Shown one piece after another: positions 10,283 through 18,811 of a DNA stretch of 64,000 nt (positions are counted from its first letter, which is position 1; every line of letters starts with the position of its first letter). The translations under genes and the position numbers were made by a program. The notes beneath the pieces are model-generated. The model had not been told where the DNA came from, made no database searches, and was given only the letters and a program-made list of their open reading frames with translations. This stretch comes from Tritrichomonas musculus (taxonomy: Eukaryota; Parabasalia; Tritrichomonadida; Tritrichomonadidae), in contig JAPFFF010000052.1 of assembly GCA_039105265.1 (NCBI GenBank), positions 310,001 through 374,000 of the forward strand. The letters run 5' to 3'.

Positions 10283-10758
10283 GTAAAATCTGGGTCAGCA
10301 TCCAATACCAAATCCTGATGCTTGCCGATGAATACATCAGGTTCTGCAATATTGTATTTTTCACGTAATTTGGCAATGAGATCCTTGGTGTTTATATTGG
10401 TTCTCTCAATCGAGTAGTTGTAATACGGGCATTCCTTGAATTCATGCTTCTCGGTATTCCCATTTACGAAGAACTCATGCATGTTGGCACTCAATTTGCG
10501 TCTACGATTGGATAATAATTTGACAAATTCGAGGTTCATCTCCTTGAGCTTATTAGGGTAGAATCTAATGGTTTCAGTACCATTCTGGAGTGATACATAT
10601 AGGACCCTCGCGAGGTACAATGATTTCTTCAAATTGAATGGGAACTTGTCACATAATATCGCGAAATTGCATTTTGCAAATTCATCAGGCTTTGGCAATA
10701 GGGCTACTAGTGTGTTGATGTATTCGTAGACATTGGAGTGGTTTGGAGTGGCTTCCAT
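10279..10758 (-). CDS. Conserved Polinton protein, homologue of the 24059 gene
   Basis: A 159-residue protein that aligns along its length with the 148-residue element B product at 24059-24505. Shared blocks include NFSILCDKYP versus NFAILCDKFP, RFYPNKLKE versus RFYPDKLKE, and FVNGNT versus YINGNT, ending in FIG and QLDLVL or QDLVLD. Conservation across two divergent lineages shows a core gene, but I cannot name its family. The start lies a few bases after the T-rich context TTTTTTATCGCATCCCAA. Confidence 0.8.
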   Translation of the reverse strand: MEATPNHSNVYEYINTLVALLPKPDEFAKCNFAILCDKFPFNLKKSLYLARVLYVSLQNGTETIRFYPNKLKEMNLEFVKLLSNRRRKLSANMHEFFVNGNTEKHEFKECPYYNYSIERTNINTKDLIAKLREKYNIAEPDVFIGKHQDLVLDADPDFT

Positions 10759-10838
10759 TTGGGATGCGATAAAAAATCAATATTCAAATATAAAAATAGG
10801 TTTTCTCAAAATCATATGACGTCCAAAAATAAATCATC

Positions 10839-12101
10839 TCAAGCCTTAGCGTAGTACACAATCTTCTTACTCCCCTGCCATGCAATGGTCTTAACCAGTT
10901 TGTTAGATTTGGAGAGTATCATACCTAATTTACGAGGGTTTATATTAGTGTTGAAGTACCCATTATATTTTGGGGTTAATTCGACTATACATATTTTATC
11001 ATTTGGAAGTCCATTAATGAACTCGTCCAAGGTCTTCTCCTGAGCAATCCCATATACTTTAGCTATCTCAATCTGCGGGGGACTATGATAGGGACTTCGC
11101 TTGGATTCTTCAGCATTGTCTTGGGGGTCTTCAACAATGGGTGTAGTTTGGGGTTTCTCAGCTATATCACTCTGTGAGACACTATGATTGGATTCCTTAA
11201 TGTGGATATTATTCAAGCAGGAACTGCGTTCTAACTCGTTTTCACATATTTTGGCAATACAATCCTTGATCTCCACATCGATGATTTTGGATACATCGCG
11301 TAAGATAAAGTCATTGAGATTCTTCATGAGAACTCGTGAATAGCTGATAACGAGTTTACTATCTGACATATCAGTTGGGGGATATAGGTTAAGGTTATTA
11401 TCGATCGCATTGTAGATTGTATCGAGGTATAGCATTTGACAAGCATTGCTGATATCATCACACAATTTCATGAGTGAATCATATCTGTGTTTATCACTTG
11501 CGAAGTACTCATTTGGTCCAACTCCTGCGAGTAGCTTGGTGAAGCTGGATATCAATCGTTGGGTTAATGAATTGAATATATTGATGACCTTTGTAGATGT
11601 CTTATCATGGTATACTGTTTTAATGGTACCCTCATATGATTTGTCCTTGGGACATAATGATATGACCTTATTGACGAACAATTCGAATATGCCAGTGAGC
11701 AAATTCTGGTTGTATATATTGATATCCTTTGTGGTGATCTCAATAGCGTAATCAACGGGGTGTGTATAACTGTGAATCAACTCATTGCGTTTCTTATTGA
11801 AATCATCTTGAAATTTGATGAGACGTTCGCGATCTCGGTTGATATATGATAACTCCTTCATTAGTAGGGTTCGCTCGGGAGATTCAATGTTTGTATAACT
11901 ATCAATTTTGGTATTCATTTCTTGGATCCATTCATCGTACTCATCAAGCGAGAGCTCCTTATGTATATAGCACTTGATAGCTGACTCGCGATCATGTTGA
12001 CGTTGGGATATTTTCAATAATCGGTTCATGTGAATCTCCAATTCCTTGCAGAAAGGGGTTTCATATGAGACGATTTGGTTGTTAGTTGGGACAACACTCA
12101 T
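10839..12101 (-). CDS. Long helical protein of unknown function (element C)
   Basis: I place the start at the ATG at 12101 (MSVVPTNNQ, 421 residues) because it follows TTTTTTTTCGCATTTCAA, the same context as the start at 10758. The upstream in-frame extension translates repeat DNA. The N-terminal 250 residues look largely alpha-helical, followed by an acidic, Pro/Gln-rich linker (SQSDIAEKPQTTPIVEDPQ). A C-terminal basic globular part (GMILSKSNKLVKTIAW) comes last. No family recognised. Confidence 0.65.
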   Translation of the reverse strand: MSVVPTNNQIVSYETPFCKELEIHMNRLLKISQRQHDRESAIKCYIHKELSLDEYDEWIQEMNTKIDSYTNIESPERTLLMKELSYINRDRERLIKFQDDFNKKRNELIHSYTHPVDYAIEITTKDINIYNQNLLTGIFELFVNKVISLCPKDKSYEGTIKTVYHDKTSTKVINIFNSLTQRLISSFTKLLAGVGPNEYFASDKHRYDSLMKLCDDISNACQMLYLDTIYNAIDNNLNLYPPTDMSDSKLVISYSRVLMKNLNDFILRDVSKIIDVEIKDCIAKICENELERSSCLNNIHIKESNHSVSQSDIAEKPQTTPIVEDPQDNAEESKRSPYHSPPQIEIAKVYGIAQEKTLDEFINGLPNDKICIVELTPKYNGYFNTNINPRKLGMILSKSNKLVKTIAWQGSKKIVYYAKA

Positions 12102-12189
12102 TTGAAATGCGAAAAAAAATTTAAAAATAGCAAATCTCATAAATTGAATTTTGAGACCCCCCTTTGGAAACCCTTTGCCGAAAATTCTA

Positions 12190-12520
12190 GTAGGTGGTTG
12201 GTAGGTGGTTGGTGGTTGGTAGGTGGTCCCATACGGAGTTCCTATAAGTGGGTCATTAATGGCTGTCATGAGTGAACATCTATATTCCTGACCACTTATT
12301 CCTATTCATGAGCATCACTTGGGGTCAATTCAAAAATAGTCAGGTGGCCTTCAATTATGGGTCAGTAATGGCTGTCATTTGTGAAATTCTATCTGGTCCC
12401 GTGATACTGATCAATTATTCCTAGTCATGAGTATCAGTTGGGGTCAATTCAAAAATAGTCATGTGGCCTTCAATTATGGGTCAGGAATGGGGGCCATGAG
12501 TGAAATTCTATCTGGTCCCG
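12190..12520. repeat. Tandem repeats at the end of element C
   Basis: A GGTTGGTAGGT-type simple repeat is followed by three copies, the last partial, of a unit of about 112-119 bp. The copies begin near 12247, 12359 and 12478 with GGGTCA(T/G)(T/G)AATGG and contain GGGGTCAATTCAAAAATAGTC. By position and by analogy to the 38-bp units inside the B-type termini, this is likely the subterminal repeat zone of element C. Similarity to fibre coding sequence starts at about 12520, which marks the junction with D. Confidence 0.7.
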
Positions 12521-13504
12521 ATTCTGCACAAGCATCACTACTTAGGTTCATACCGGAAGATAGATAACATATCGGTTTACTCGGAGATGACAGTCGAATC
12601 ATTGACTACTAGTTCTGGATACGAATATGCGAAGGTAACACCAACGACTGGTAATCCAAATGGTTATCACTTCATTGGTAGGTACATCGATGCTAAAACG
12701 AATGAAACAGTTAAGTTCGATATCATCTGGAAGACATCATCTGATCAGGGTATCACAAAGAATTACTATCTGAATGGTAATTTCAATGGTGTTCGTCTTC
12801 AGTACAATATAAACACTGGTTATGTATATGCTAGACATTACTCCAACAATGGTATGTTAGAATGTTCATTGACACTAACTCATGCGTATATGCCATCTGA
12901 TTCACTTATGTTGAAGACTGAGATGCCAGATGATTATGCTACTATGGGTGATCTCGATGGATATGCGTTGAAGAGTGAGTTGAATACATATGCTAAATCT
13001 CATCAAGATCTAGCCAAGCTAGTAGGTGATCATGTCGCTAAAATAGTAACAATGAACAGTCAGATATCAAATCTACAGCGAGAGAACGAATCATTAAAAG
13101 CTAGGTTAGACGCGTTAGTGAATAAATTAACACCAATTAAGTACACATTCAGCGTACCGAATAGTAATACCATTCGTTATCAATTCGAAAAACAACTTGA
13201 CGCATATGATGGAACACTCTATTTGACTTATAATGAAACCAAAGGTAATGTCACCAGTGTAAACGAAATCAAAATCAATATATCATTCAACGCTAATAAT
13301 ACGCCTACGAGTGAATATCAATGTGAACCAACTAAGATCTGGTTAAACAATAATGGTTTTCCATTAAGTAGTAGTAATCTCATGATCAATGCAACAACTA
13401 ATTTCATATTGATTAATACGACATTCTTTACATCAAATGGTATCTTAGCTGAAGATAACACTAAGAATGAGATACATTCATTGTTGCAAACCAAAAATAG
13501 ATGA
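12520..13504 (+). pseudogene. Fibre-like gene, C-terminal part (cluster D)
   Basis: A beta-rich module (GYHFIGRYIDAKTNETVKFD) resembles the modules of the fibre genes in F and B. It is followed by a DLDGYALKSEL linker and a coiled coil (ISNLQRENESLKARLDALV), then an extra terminal domain with no recognisable relative in this window. The overall plan of tip modules plus trimeric-type coiled coil matches the fibre family here. The 5' boundary with the element C repeats is approximate. Confidence 0.55.
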
Positions 13505-13520
13505 ATCGTTATTTTTGAAC

Positions 13521-13836
13521 TCATACGACGACATACTTCAAACATAAGTGATATATATTGACGAGATCGTTGAACTCTTTGTTATAGACTTGTTTGAAAT
13601 CGGTGACTATCTCACCAGACTCAGTAACGATTTTAATAGCATCGATCTTCTGTATCGGTGATACTTTCGCGACACAACATCCAGGATTGTCATCAGTGTA
13701 TATCTCAACATCACCACCTGTAACTGATTTGATGATTGATGCTAAATCGTGTTGTGGAACGATGATAGTATGTTTACTGATGAGATTACTGATTAGAGCT
13801 TTATCTTGATCGAGTAGTATCTTCGCGTATGTTCAT
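13521..13836 (-). pseudogene. Partial homologue of the 24527-type gene (cluster D)
   Basis: Minus-strand translation gives ILLDQDKALISNLISK, then a GCC turn, then KIDAIKIV and YHLCLKY. These line up with the C-terminal half of the element B product at 24527-25051. Only this part of the gene remains. With the copies in B and C it gives three lineages of the same domain in one window. Confidence 0.65.
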
Positions 13837-13878
13837 CGTGATTGACGACTGGTTGAAGATATAGTCATCACTCGCGAA

Positions 13879-14730
13879 TTAACTGTTCAACCAGATGAAC
13901 CATTCGATTATCTTATTCAGTTTATCTGTATTCGATAAAGTATTTCGCGATTTCATCATTCGACCAACCGGTACCGACACCATATCACCGAAGAATATAT
14001 CAGCACCAAAATCCGGTAACTCATCAACCAATTTACCAGCCATGTCTTCAACAATATCAGCACCGACATCAGTAACCTTCGTAACAGTATTCACCAACTC
14101 ACAAACGACTGTATTAGCAACACCTTTCGATGCGAATGACAACGCTTTACCAGCAACTCCCAATCGAGTAGCACCTATAACACATCCAGCTACTCCCAAC
14201 GCGATACCAACATTAGCTTTCATATCGATCTTGTCAACCTCTTTCTGTAGATACTTGGTCTTCGATTGTTGATCAAACATTTCTGAACTAAGCGCATCGA
14301 CTTTACTCTTCACCTCTTTAACGTCGTATGATACTACATCAACGTTGTTCGTCACTAGATTCAAATCCGATCTCATTGTTGTTATATTATCAGCTGTGAT
14401 GATCTTCGATGATGTAATGTTGAAATCAGTATATAGAGTCGTAGCTGCGTTCGGATTCGGTGATACTTCATAGAACTGTTGTTTGATGATATACTCGAAC
14501 GCGTTCGTTGATGGATCCCAGTTGACTTCATCTATCGGATCAGTATAGTCATGACGTAGATATAAGGTGATATCACGACCAGAATCATTCTTCGATCGCT
14601 TAGTCCATACGTAACCGATTCTATCGACTGTATCCAATGCACCTTTCAAATCAACGTAACCATTGTTGTTGGAACCACTGCGATGAACTTCATCAACATC
14701 AATCGTGAAAGACAATCGATTAACGCAACC
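13879..14730 (-). pseudogene. Fibre gene, middle part with FYEVSPNP module (cluster D)
   Basis: The sequence contains YIIKQQFYEVSPNP, then SSKIITADNITTMRSDLNLV, then a coiled coil and a Gly/Ala-rich hydrophobic stretch. It aligns with about residues 400-600 of the 37719-40358 product. Homology ends near 14730; coding-like sequence further upstream is repeat translation. It belongs to the same unnamed structural family as the two large B proteins. Confidence 0.65.
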
Positions 14731-14923
14731 TACAAAATTGAAAATAATGAGTAAATAACAAGTAATAATATTTTTTATAATATATAAACTGCTTTCCAAA
14801 TTTCCGTCCCTATCAAAAAAATTGTGGGATATTGAGAGTATAAAAAAGTGGTTTCTATCAAATTCAATGATGACGGGAAAAAAAAACACTTTTTTTTTTT
14901 TTTTTGAATTTTGAATATATAAA
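14731..14923. other. AT-rich gap with a 27-bp repeat
   Basis: Non-coding AT-rich sequence lies between cluster D and element B. It contains a 27-bp stretch at 14783-14809 (core CTGCTTTCCAAATTTCCGTC) whose exact reverse complement occurs at 42015-42041, beyond the far end of element B. It also has a long T run near 14890. Probably pre-insertion host DNA; the shared 27-mer is unexplained. Confidence 0.6.
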
Positions 14924-14928
14924 AAAAT
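14924..14928. repeat. 5-bp target-site duplication of element B (left)
   Basis: AAAAT directly precedes the left terminus AGTAGTATATAC and is matched by AAAAT at 40630-40634 directly after the right terminus. Mavericks are known to make 5-6 bp duplications. The site is in an A-rich run, so chance contributes. Confidence 0.7.
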
Positions 14929-15279
14929 AGTAGTATATACTAGTCGGTTTCCGGTGGGCCCTAGCCACACCGTCAACACGAACTAGTTAAAAAAAATAAA
15001 AAAAAAAAAAAAAAAAGAACAAGAAAAAAAAAAAGATGGATCAAAAAAAAAAATAAAAATGTTCTCACTACTGCTCCCCATCTATGAAACGTCTTAGGTA
15101 CCCACCCTACCACCCATCTATGAAACGTCTTAGGTACCCACCCCACTGCCCACTATCTATGAAACAGCACATGTACCCCATCCCTACCGCCCATCTATGA
15201 AACGACACAGGTACCCCACCCCACAACCGCCCATCTATGAAACGGCACAGGTACCAGCCCCGAGAATCTCGTACCTATT
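14929..15279. repeat. Left terminal inverted repeat of element B
   Basis: About 350 bp. The outer block (terminus AGTAGTATATAC, ACTAGT boundaries, potential hairpin) is the exact inverse of the right end at 40361-40629. It holds about five copies of the 38-bp unit (ATCTATGAAACG plus a GGTACC site), compared with three on the right. The two ends therefore differ in length through copy number only, and the T/A runs also vary. Confidence 0.95.
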
Positions 15280-15294
15280 TCTTTCTATATGTAA

Positions 15295-15630
15295 ATGTCA
15301 TTTGTGCCACTCAAAGGCTTTACTAACGACTATGAGATACTGAATAGGTACCCCTTTACTATAAGACGTAAGAGTAATCATTTTATATGCAAAGATGCAA
15401 AACATATAAAGGGGTATATACGAGTATGTCTAAATGGCAACTACTACTTGAAACATGTACTTATAGCAAGACAGTTCATACCTAATGATGACCCACAACA
15501 TAAAATAGAGGTAGACCATATCAATAGGAATAGGGCTGACTACCATCTAAGCAACTTAAGATGGATAACCCCAACTGATAGTAACTATAACAGGGATATG
15601 CCCAAAATTATAAATGCGAGGGCAGATTAG
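15295..15630 (+). CDS. NUMOD4/HNH homing-type endonuclease (element B)
   Basis: 111 residues: an N-terminal NUMOD4-like segment (FTNDYEILNRYPFTIRRK) and a C-terminal HNH motif (VDHINRNRADYHLSNLRW). It is identical in protein sequence to the element A copy. It is the first gene inside the left repeat and its coding end overlaps the convergent 15608-15871 gene by about 23 bases. Its likely activity is DNA nicking or cleavage; whether it is a passenger or serves the element is open. Confidence 0.87.
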   Translation: MSFVPLKGFTNDYEILNRYPFTIRRKSNHFICKDAKHIKGYIRVCLNGNYYLKHVLIARQFIPNDDPQHKIEVDHINRNRADYHLSNLRWITPTDSNYNRDMPKIINARAD

Positions 15631-15871
15631 ATATTTGGTACTCTAAGAACTCAAAGGCAAAATGTTCTATTTGGTCTATAAATTCCAAATCACCATCTTT
15701 CATCATTACACCAAGAAATTCAGGTTCGAAATACTCAGCAGCTAACTCTTTTATCTTATTAATTAAAATACCACATACACCCTCATTAGTCTCACATCTA
15801 TAATCATAGAGGTTAGATACTATTTTATAGAGGATATATATACGCTCTTTTATGGTCATGTAATTAGCCAT
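15608..15871 (-). CDS. Small helical protein of unknown function (element B)
   Basis: 87 residues, nearly identical to the 4436-4699 product of element A. It consists of helical segments rich in Ile/Tyr and a C-terminal acidic part (DGDLEFIDQIEHFAFEFLEY). No family recognised. The tail-to-tail overlap with the HNH gene is preserved in both elements, which suggests the pair moves together. Confidence 0.7.
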   Translation of the reverse strand: MANYMTIKERIYILYKIVSNLYDYRCETNEGVCGILINKIKELAAEYFEPEFLGVMMKDGDLEFIDQIEHFAFEFLEYQISNLPSHL

Positions 15872-15937
15872 TTATACAGAAATAAAAAAATGAAATAAAC
15901 AATAGAAAAATATTTAGTCATTTCACTTTTTTCTTTG

Positions 15938-16198
15938 ATGAATATCGATAAGAAGATACGATTGACCACTGAAATGCTCAACACCAAAATCATGGATGAA
16001 AAGCAAAAGCTTGAAGCAAAGATAGACCAGACTGAAACTTACTTGTTGCTCCAAATTGATCAACTCAACCAACGACTTGATGAGGTTCTTAATAGGGCCA
16101 ACCTGATATCCTTAAAACTCGATTCTGTCATTGATGACCTTGCAAAGATGAAGGTCAACGTTGATGATATCAACAGCAGCCTTGATAACCTTCCTTAA
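15938..16198 (+). CDS. Short coiled-coil protein (element B only)
   Basis: The ATG at 15938 gives 86 residues forming one long amphipathic helix with heptads (TYLLLQIDQLNQRLDEVLN), probably an oligomeric coiled coil. It follows a CTTTTTTCTTTG tract. Element A has only a short spacer at the corresponding place, so this is a module gained by B or lost by A. A scaffold or tail-assembly role is possible but not shown. Confidence 0.65.
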   Translation: MNIDKKIRLTTEMLNTKIMDEKQKLEAKIDQTETYLLLQIDQLNQRLDEVLNRANLISLKLDSVIDDLAKMKVNVDDINSSLDNLP

Positions 16199-16239
16199 TA
16201 AACAACATCTTCTTCTTATTTCTTTTTTTTGATTTTTAA

Positions 16240-17778
16240 ATGACAAGTGACGTAGGTACACAAACAAAACCTAACAATAAAATACAACTATTACAAGGTA
16301 CTATTAAATTTCGACCTAAACTAGTTGATAGAGATGTTGCAAGATTAACAAGAGGTTTGGGTCAAACTATATGGAAGTTCTCTAATAATCAAATAAATCT
16401 ACAAAAATTATATGAGACATATTTAAATACTAGTATAGCTTTTAGAGACGTACTTGAATTTGCTAATAGACTCAAGAGAGAGAGACCAAAAGCAAAATTT
16501 TCAGGTTGTGTGTTTGCGATTAAGAAAAATCAAGATGATAAAGATGAACATGGGCATTACATAACAGTATTAAAGCCATATCAATATACTCTCCAAGAAT
16601 CAAATCAAGGTATATTAACAGAGATAAAATTACATTATGATATTATCAACATAAGGATATCTCGAATGAAGACTGAGGAGGAAAAACAAGCAGCTAGAGA
16701 ACTGAGAGAGCAGATGAAAGAAAGAACATTGAAAAGTGATAAGAAAGAATATAAAACTAGAGGTGTTCAAACAGATGATATACCTGAATTAGCTCCATTA
16801 CCCAGACCTCTTAGAGAGTATCGAACAAGATATTTACAAGATAGATTATCAGACGATGAGTTACCACCACCACCATCACCACCAAAAAAGAATCTCAATC
16901 AAAACAGAATTCAACGTTTACTTCAAGGTAGTACAAATTTAGACGAGGATGATAGATCTAAGAAAAAATCAAAACAACCTACGACAAAATCAAAACGACC
17001 TCGTTCACCTCCACCTCCACCACCTCCTCCTCCTTCATCACCACCTCCACAGTTTCCATCATCACATACCTCTCGAGGTACTAGTCCTCCTCCAAGACAA
17101 CCCCGTATGACACCACAGAAGGCAGGAGAGTATACAGTAGACCAAGGACATAATAGGATTCATGATTGGAGGAGTTTAGTCAATGATGAAAATATAGAAG
17201 AAGATGTTATTGATGACTACTTGAAACTTCTATATGAAAAAGGAAAGAGATTGAATAAACAACCTGGTCAAGATGAGGCAGAGTTTGATAAAAAGAAAAT
17301 ATTGGTTTTACCTACTGCATTTTATACCCTCCTTTCTATAGCATATGAGACTAATGATAAAGAAAAAATACATGAACTGATGAAAAGTCCTATCTCAGGT
17401 AAAAAGTCATTTTCAAAGTTCGATAAAGTATTTGTCCCCATTTGCTCAGATGGAGAACATTGGATTTTATGTATTGTTCGATATTCAAAGAAAAGAATCG
17501 AATGCTATGACTCTGAAAATAAGTCAATGGAACCAGAGGTAAAGACACTTAATAAGTGGATCAATATTTCAGCAACAGGTGATTTAAAAGCAAAATATTA
17601 CGATGTACCTAGTCAAAGGAATAACAAGGATTGTGGAGTGTTTCTAATGGAAGCTTGTCGTACCTTTTTGCATGAAGGAAGTGGTAAGTTTAGACAACGC
17701 GATATACCAGATATTAGAAAAAGGATACTTCGAGAACTTCAAAACAATGAATTAGAAACAGGTGTTGCATATAAATAA
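16240..17778 (+). CDS. Ulp1/adenain-like cysteine protease (maturation protease)
   Basis: 512 residues. The N-terminal 250 residues are Polinton-specific and contain two LC8-type peptides, VGTQTK (residues 5-10) and GVQTD (175-179). A proline-rich linker spans about 205-290. The C-terminal C48-type protease domain shows the catalytic order His407 (GEHWIL), Asp424 (CYDSEN), Gln459 (PSQRNN) and Cys465 (KDCGVF). This His-Asp-Gln-Cys arrangement is that of adenovirus protease and Ulp1. It probably trims capsid precursors. The start follows TTTTTTTGATTTTTAA. Confidence 0.93.
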   Translation: MTSDVGTQTKPNNKIQLLQGTIKFRPKLVDRDVARLTRGLGQTIWKFSNNQINLQKLYETYLNTSIAFRDVLEFANRLKRERPKAKFSGCVFAIKKNQDDKDEHGHYITVLKPYQYTLQESNQGILTEIKLHYDIINIRISRMKTEEEKQAARELREQMKERTLKSDKKEYKTRGVQTDDIPELAPLPRPLREYRTRYLQDRLSDDELPPPPSPPKKNLNQNRIQRLLQGSTNLDEDDRSKKKSKQPTTKSKRPRSPPPPPPPPPSSPPPQFPSSHTSRGTSPPPRQPRMTPQKAGEYTVDQGHNRIHDWRSLVNDENIEEDVIDDYLKLLYEKGKRLNKQPGQDEAEFDKKKILVLPTAFYTLLSIAYETNDKEKIHELMKSPISGKKSFSKFDKVFVPICSDGEHWILCIVRYSKKRIECYDSENKSMEPEVKTLNKWINISATGDLKAKYYDVPSQRNNKDCGVFLMEACRTFLHEGSGKFRQRDIPDIRKRILRELQNNELETGVAYK

Positions 17779-17799
17779 AGACTTTTTATTTAACTCGAA

Positions 17800-18804
17800 A
17801 TGGAATTACCACCAAGTGTTAAAACTCTATATCCTAATCGAGATAATATAGTTAATGATGGCAATACACCTCTTCCAATCGAAACAGCCTACTTCCTTGA
17901 GGATGCTCAACATGATAAAGCTAAATTTAATAGGTATTGGTTTAATTTCCCACCAGAATGGTCAACTGCAAACAAAGGGGAATCTATTGTTGGTGTTCGT
18001 TCAGCACATATCATTAAGAGAAGACGCAAATTAGAATTTAATGTGACTATATTTAAAGTACAAAAAGACTACTTTGTTTTACATGGAGGAAATATAAACG
18101 ACCCTATTTTAACTCAAGAACTACTTGATAAATTCTACCAGGACGAGATCAAAGTAGAATATGAAAAAGAGCCTACTTGGAAATGGATAGCAAATTTTGA
18201 TGTTATTGATTGGGTGTCAGAGGAAGGGGACTTAAGAGGGTTCTTTGATGCTGTCAACACCGCGATGAAATCTTGGATAGCTATGCATGGACAATATGGA
18301 CACGCATTTTCCCAAAATGATTCATTAATTGCATATCGAGATATTCAAACAGATGGATATTATGATAAAGATGGTTTTCATGAAATTATATATACCAAAA
18401 ATAATGATAATATAGAGGAAGATTCAAATCATTTTATCAATTTTTTCCAAATTGGTGATTGGAATGAGGACTTTGCAGATGTGTTTAATATAGGCACAGG
18501 AGCTTATCAAAATAACCCTAAGAAGTATTTAACTTTAAGTAAGACATTAATATTTGATAATATATGGGACCGACATCCATGTAAAATATATTCATCTATT
18601 GGTGAACAAGCATTACATAACTATATTGGAGATAGTGATGTTGAATATAGTCCTATTAAGTACTTCAAGTTAAACTCAATGGACCAAAGGTTTTGGATAG
18701 ACTTCTATAGTGATGCACATTATAATTGTCCAACCAAACTACCTCCTAAAGATTCATTTGTAATCGAAATGCAATTCCTTCAATACGATAAGATGTTTAT
18801 TTAA
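17800..18804 (+). CDS. Putative penton-like minor capsid protein with variable core
   Basis: 334 residues, 21 bases after the protease gene. The C-terminal part (IYSSIGEQALHNY, then SFVIEMQFLQYD) is similar to the end of the 31669-32409 product (IYSNIGEQQYTP, then LFITIKIK), so the two look like paralogues. The predicted fold is beta-rich and a single-jelly-roll penton protein is the best guess. The core encoded at about 18030-18640 differs strongly from element A although both flanks are almost identical. It contains DIQTDGYYD, conserved in A. Assignment is inferential. Confidence 0.65.
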   Translation: MELPPSVKTLYPNRDNIVNDGNTPLPIETAYFLEDAQHDKAKFNRYWFNFPPEWSTANKGESIVGVRSAHIIKRRRKLEFNVTIFKVQKDYFVLHGGNINDPILTQELLDKFYQDEIKVEYEKEPTWKWIANFDVIDWVSEEGDLRGFFDAVNTAMKSWIAMHGQYGHAFSQNDSLIAYRDIQTDGYYDKDGFHEIIYTKNNDNIEEDSNHFINFFQIGDWNEDFADVFNIGTGAYQNNPKKYLTLSKTLIFDNIWDRHPCKIYSSIGEQALHNYIGDSDVEYSPIKYFKLNSMDQRFWIDFYSDAHYNCPTKLPPKDSFVIEMQFLQYDKMFI

Positions 18805-18811
18805 AAAATAA

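Larger units (their letters stand above)
7898..12500. mobile_element. Divergent Polinton element C (fragment)
   Basis: A Polinton remnant of a different lineage, visibly richer in G+C than element B. It carries the C-terminal part of a major capsid gene, a homologue of the 24527 gene, a small membrane protein, a packaging ATPase, a homologue of the 24059 gene and a long helical protein. It ends in tandem repeats of about 115 bp at 12247-12520. Gene order and orientation differ from B. It is cut on the left by element F and abuts D on the right; most of the remaining genes are open. Confidence 0.8.
12520..14730. mobile_element. Polinton fragment cluster D (scrambled)
   Basis: Three partial Polinton genes in mixed orientation: a fibre C-terminal piece (plus), the C-terminal part of a 24527-type gene (minus) and the middle of a fibre gene (minus). 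Codon choice is rich in TCG, GAT and ATC triplets, unlike element B, so this is a third lineage. No terminal repeat of its own is visible. It is an old, broken remnant with rearrangements; I did not count the breaks. Confidence 0.65.

Noticed and set aside
12075-12275. 66-codon plus-strand frame with Gly/Trp repeats
   Set aside because: It is a translation of the GGTTGGTAGGT simple repeat at the end of element C.
14740-14979. Upstream extension of the minus-strand fibre fragment in cluster D into element B
   Set aside because: The extension reads through AT-rich spacer and the B terminal repeat; homology to fibre proteins stops near 14730.
15295-15630. Group I intron host for the HNH nuclease
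   Set aside because: The gene is free-standing next to the terminal repeat and no interrupted gene or intron structure is visible.
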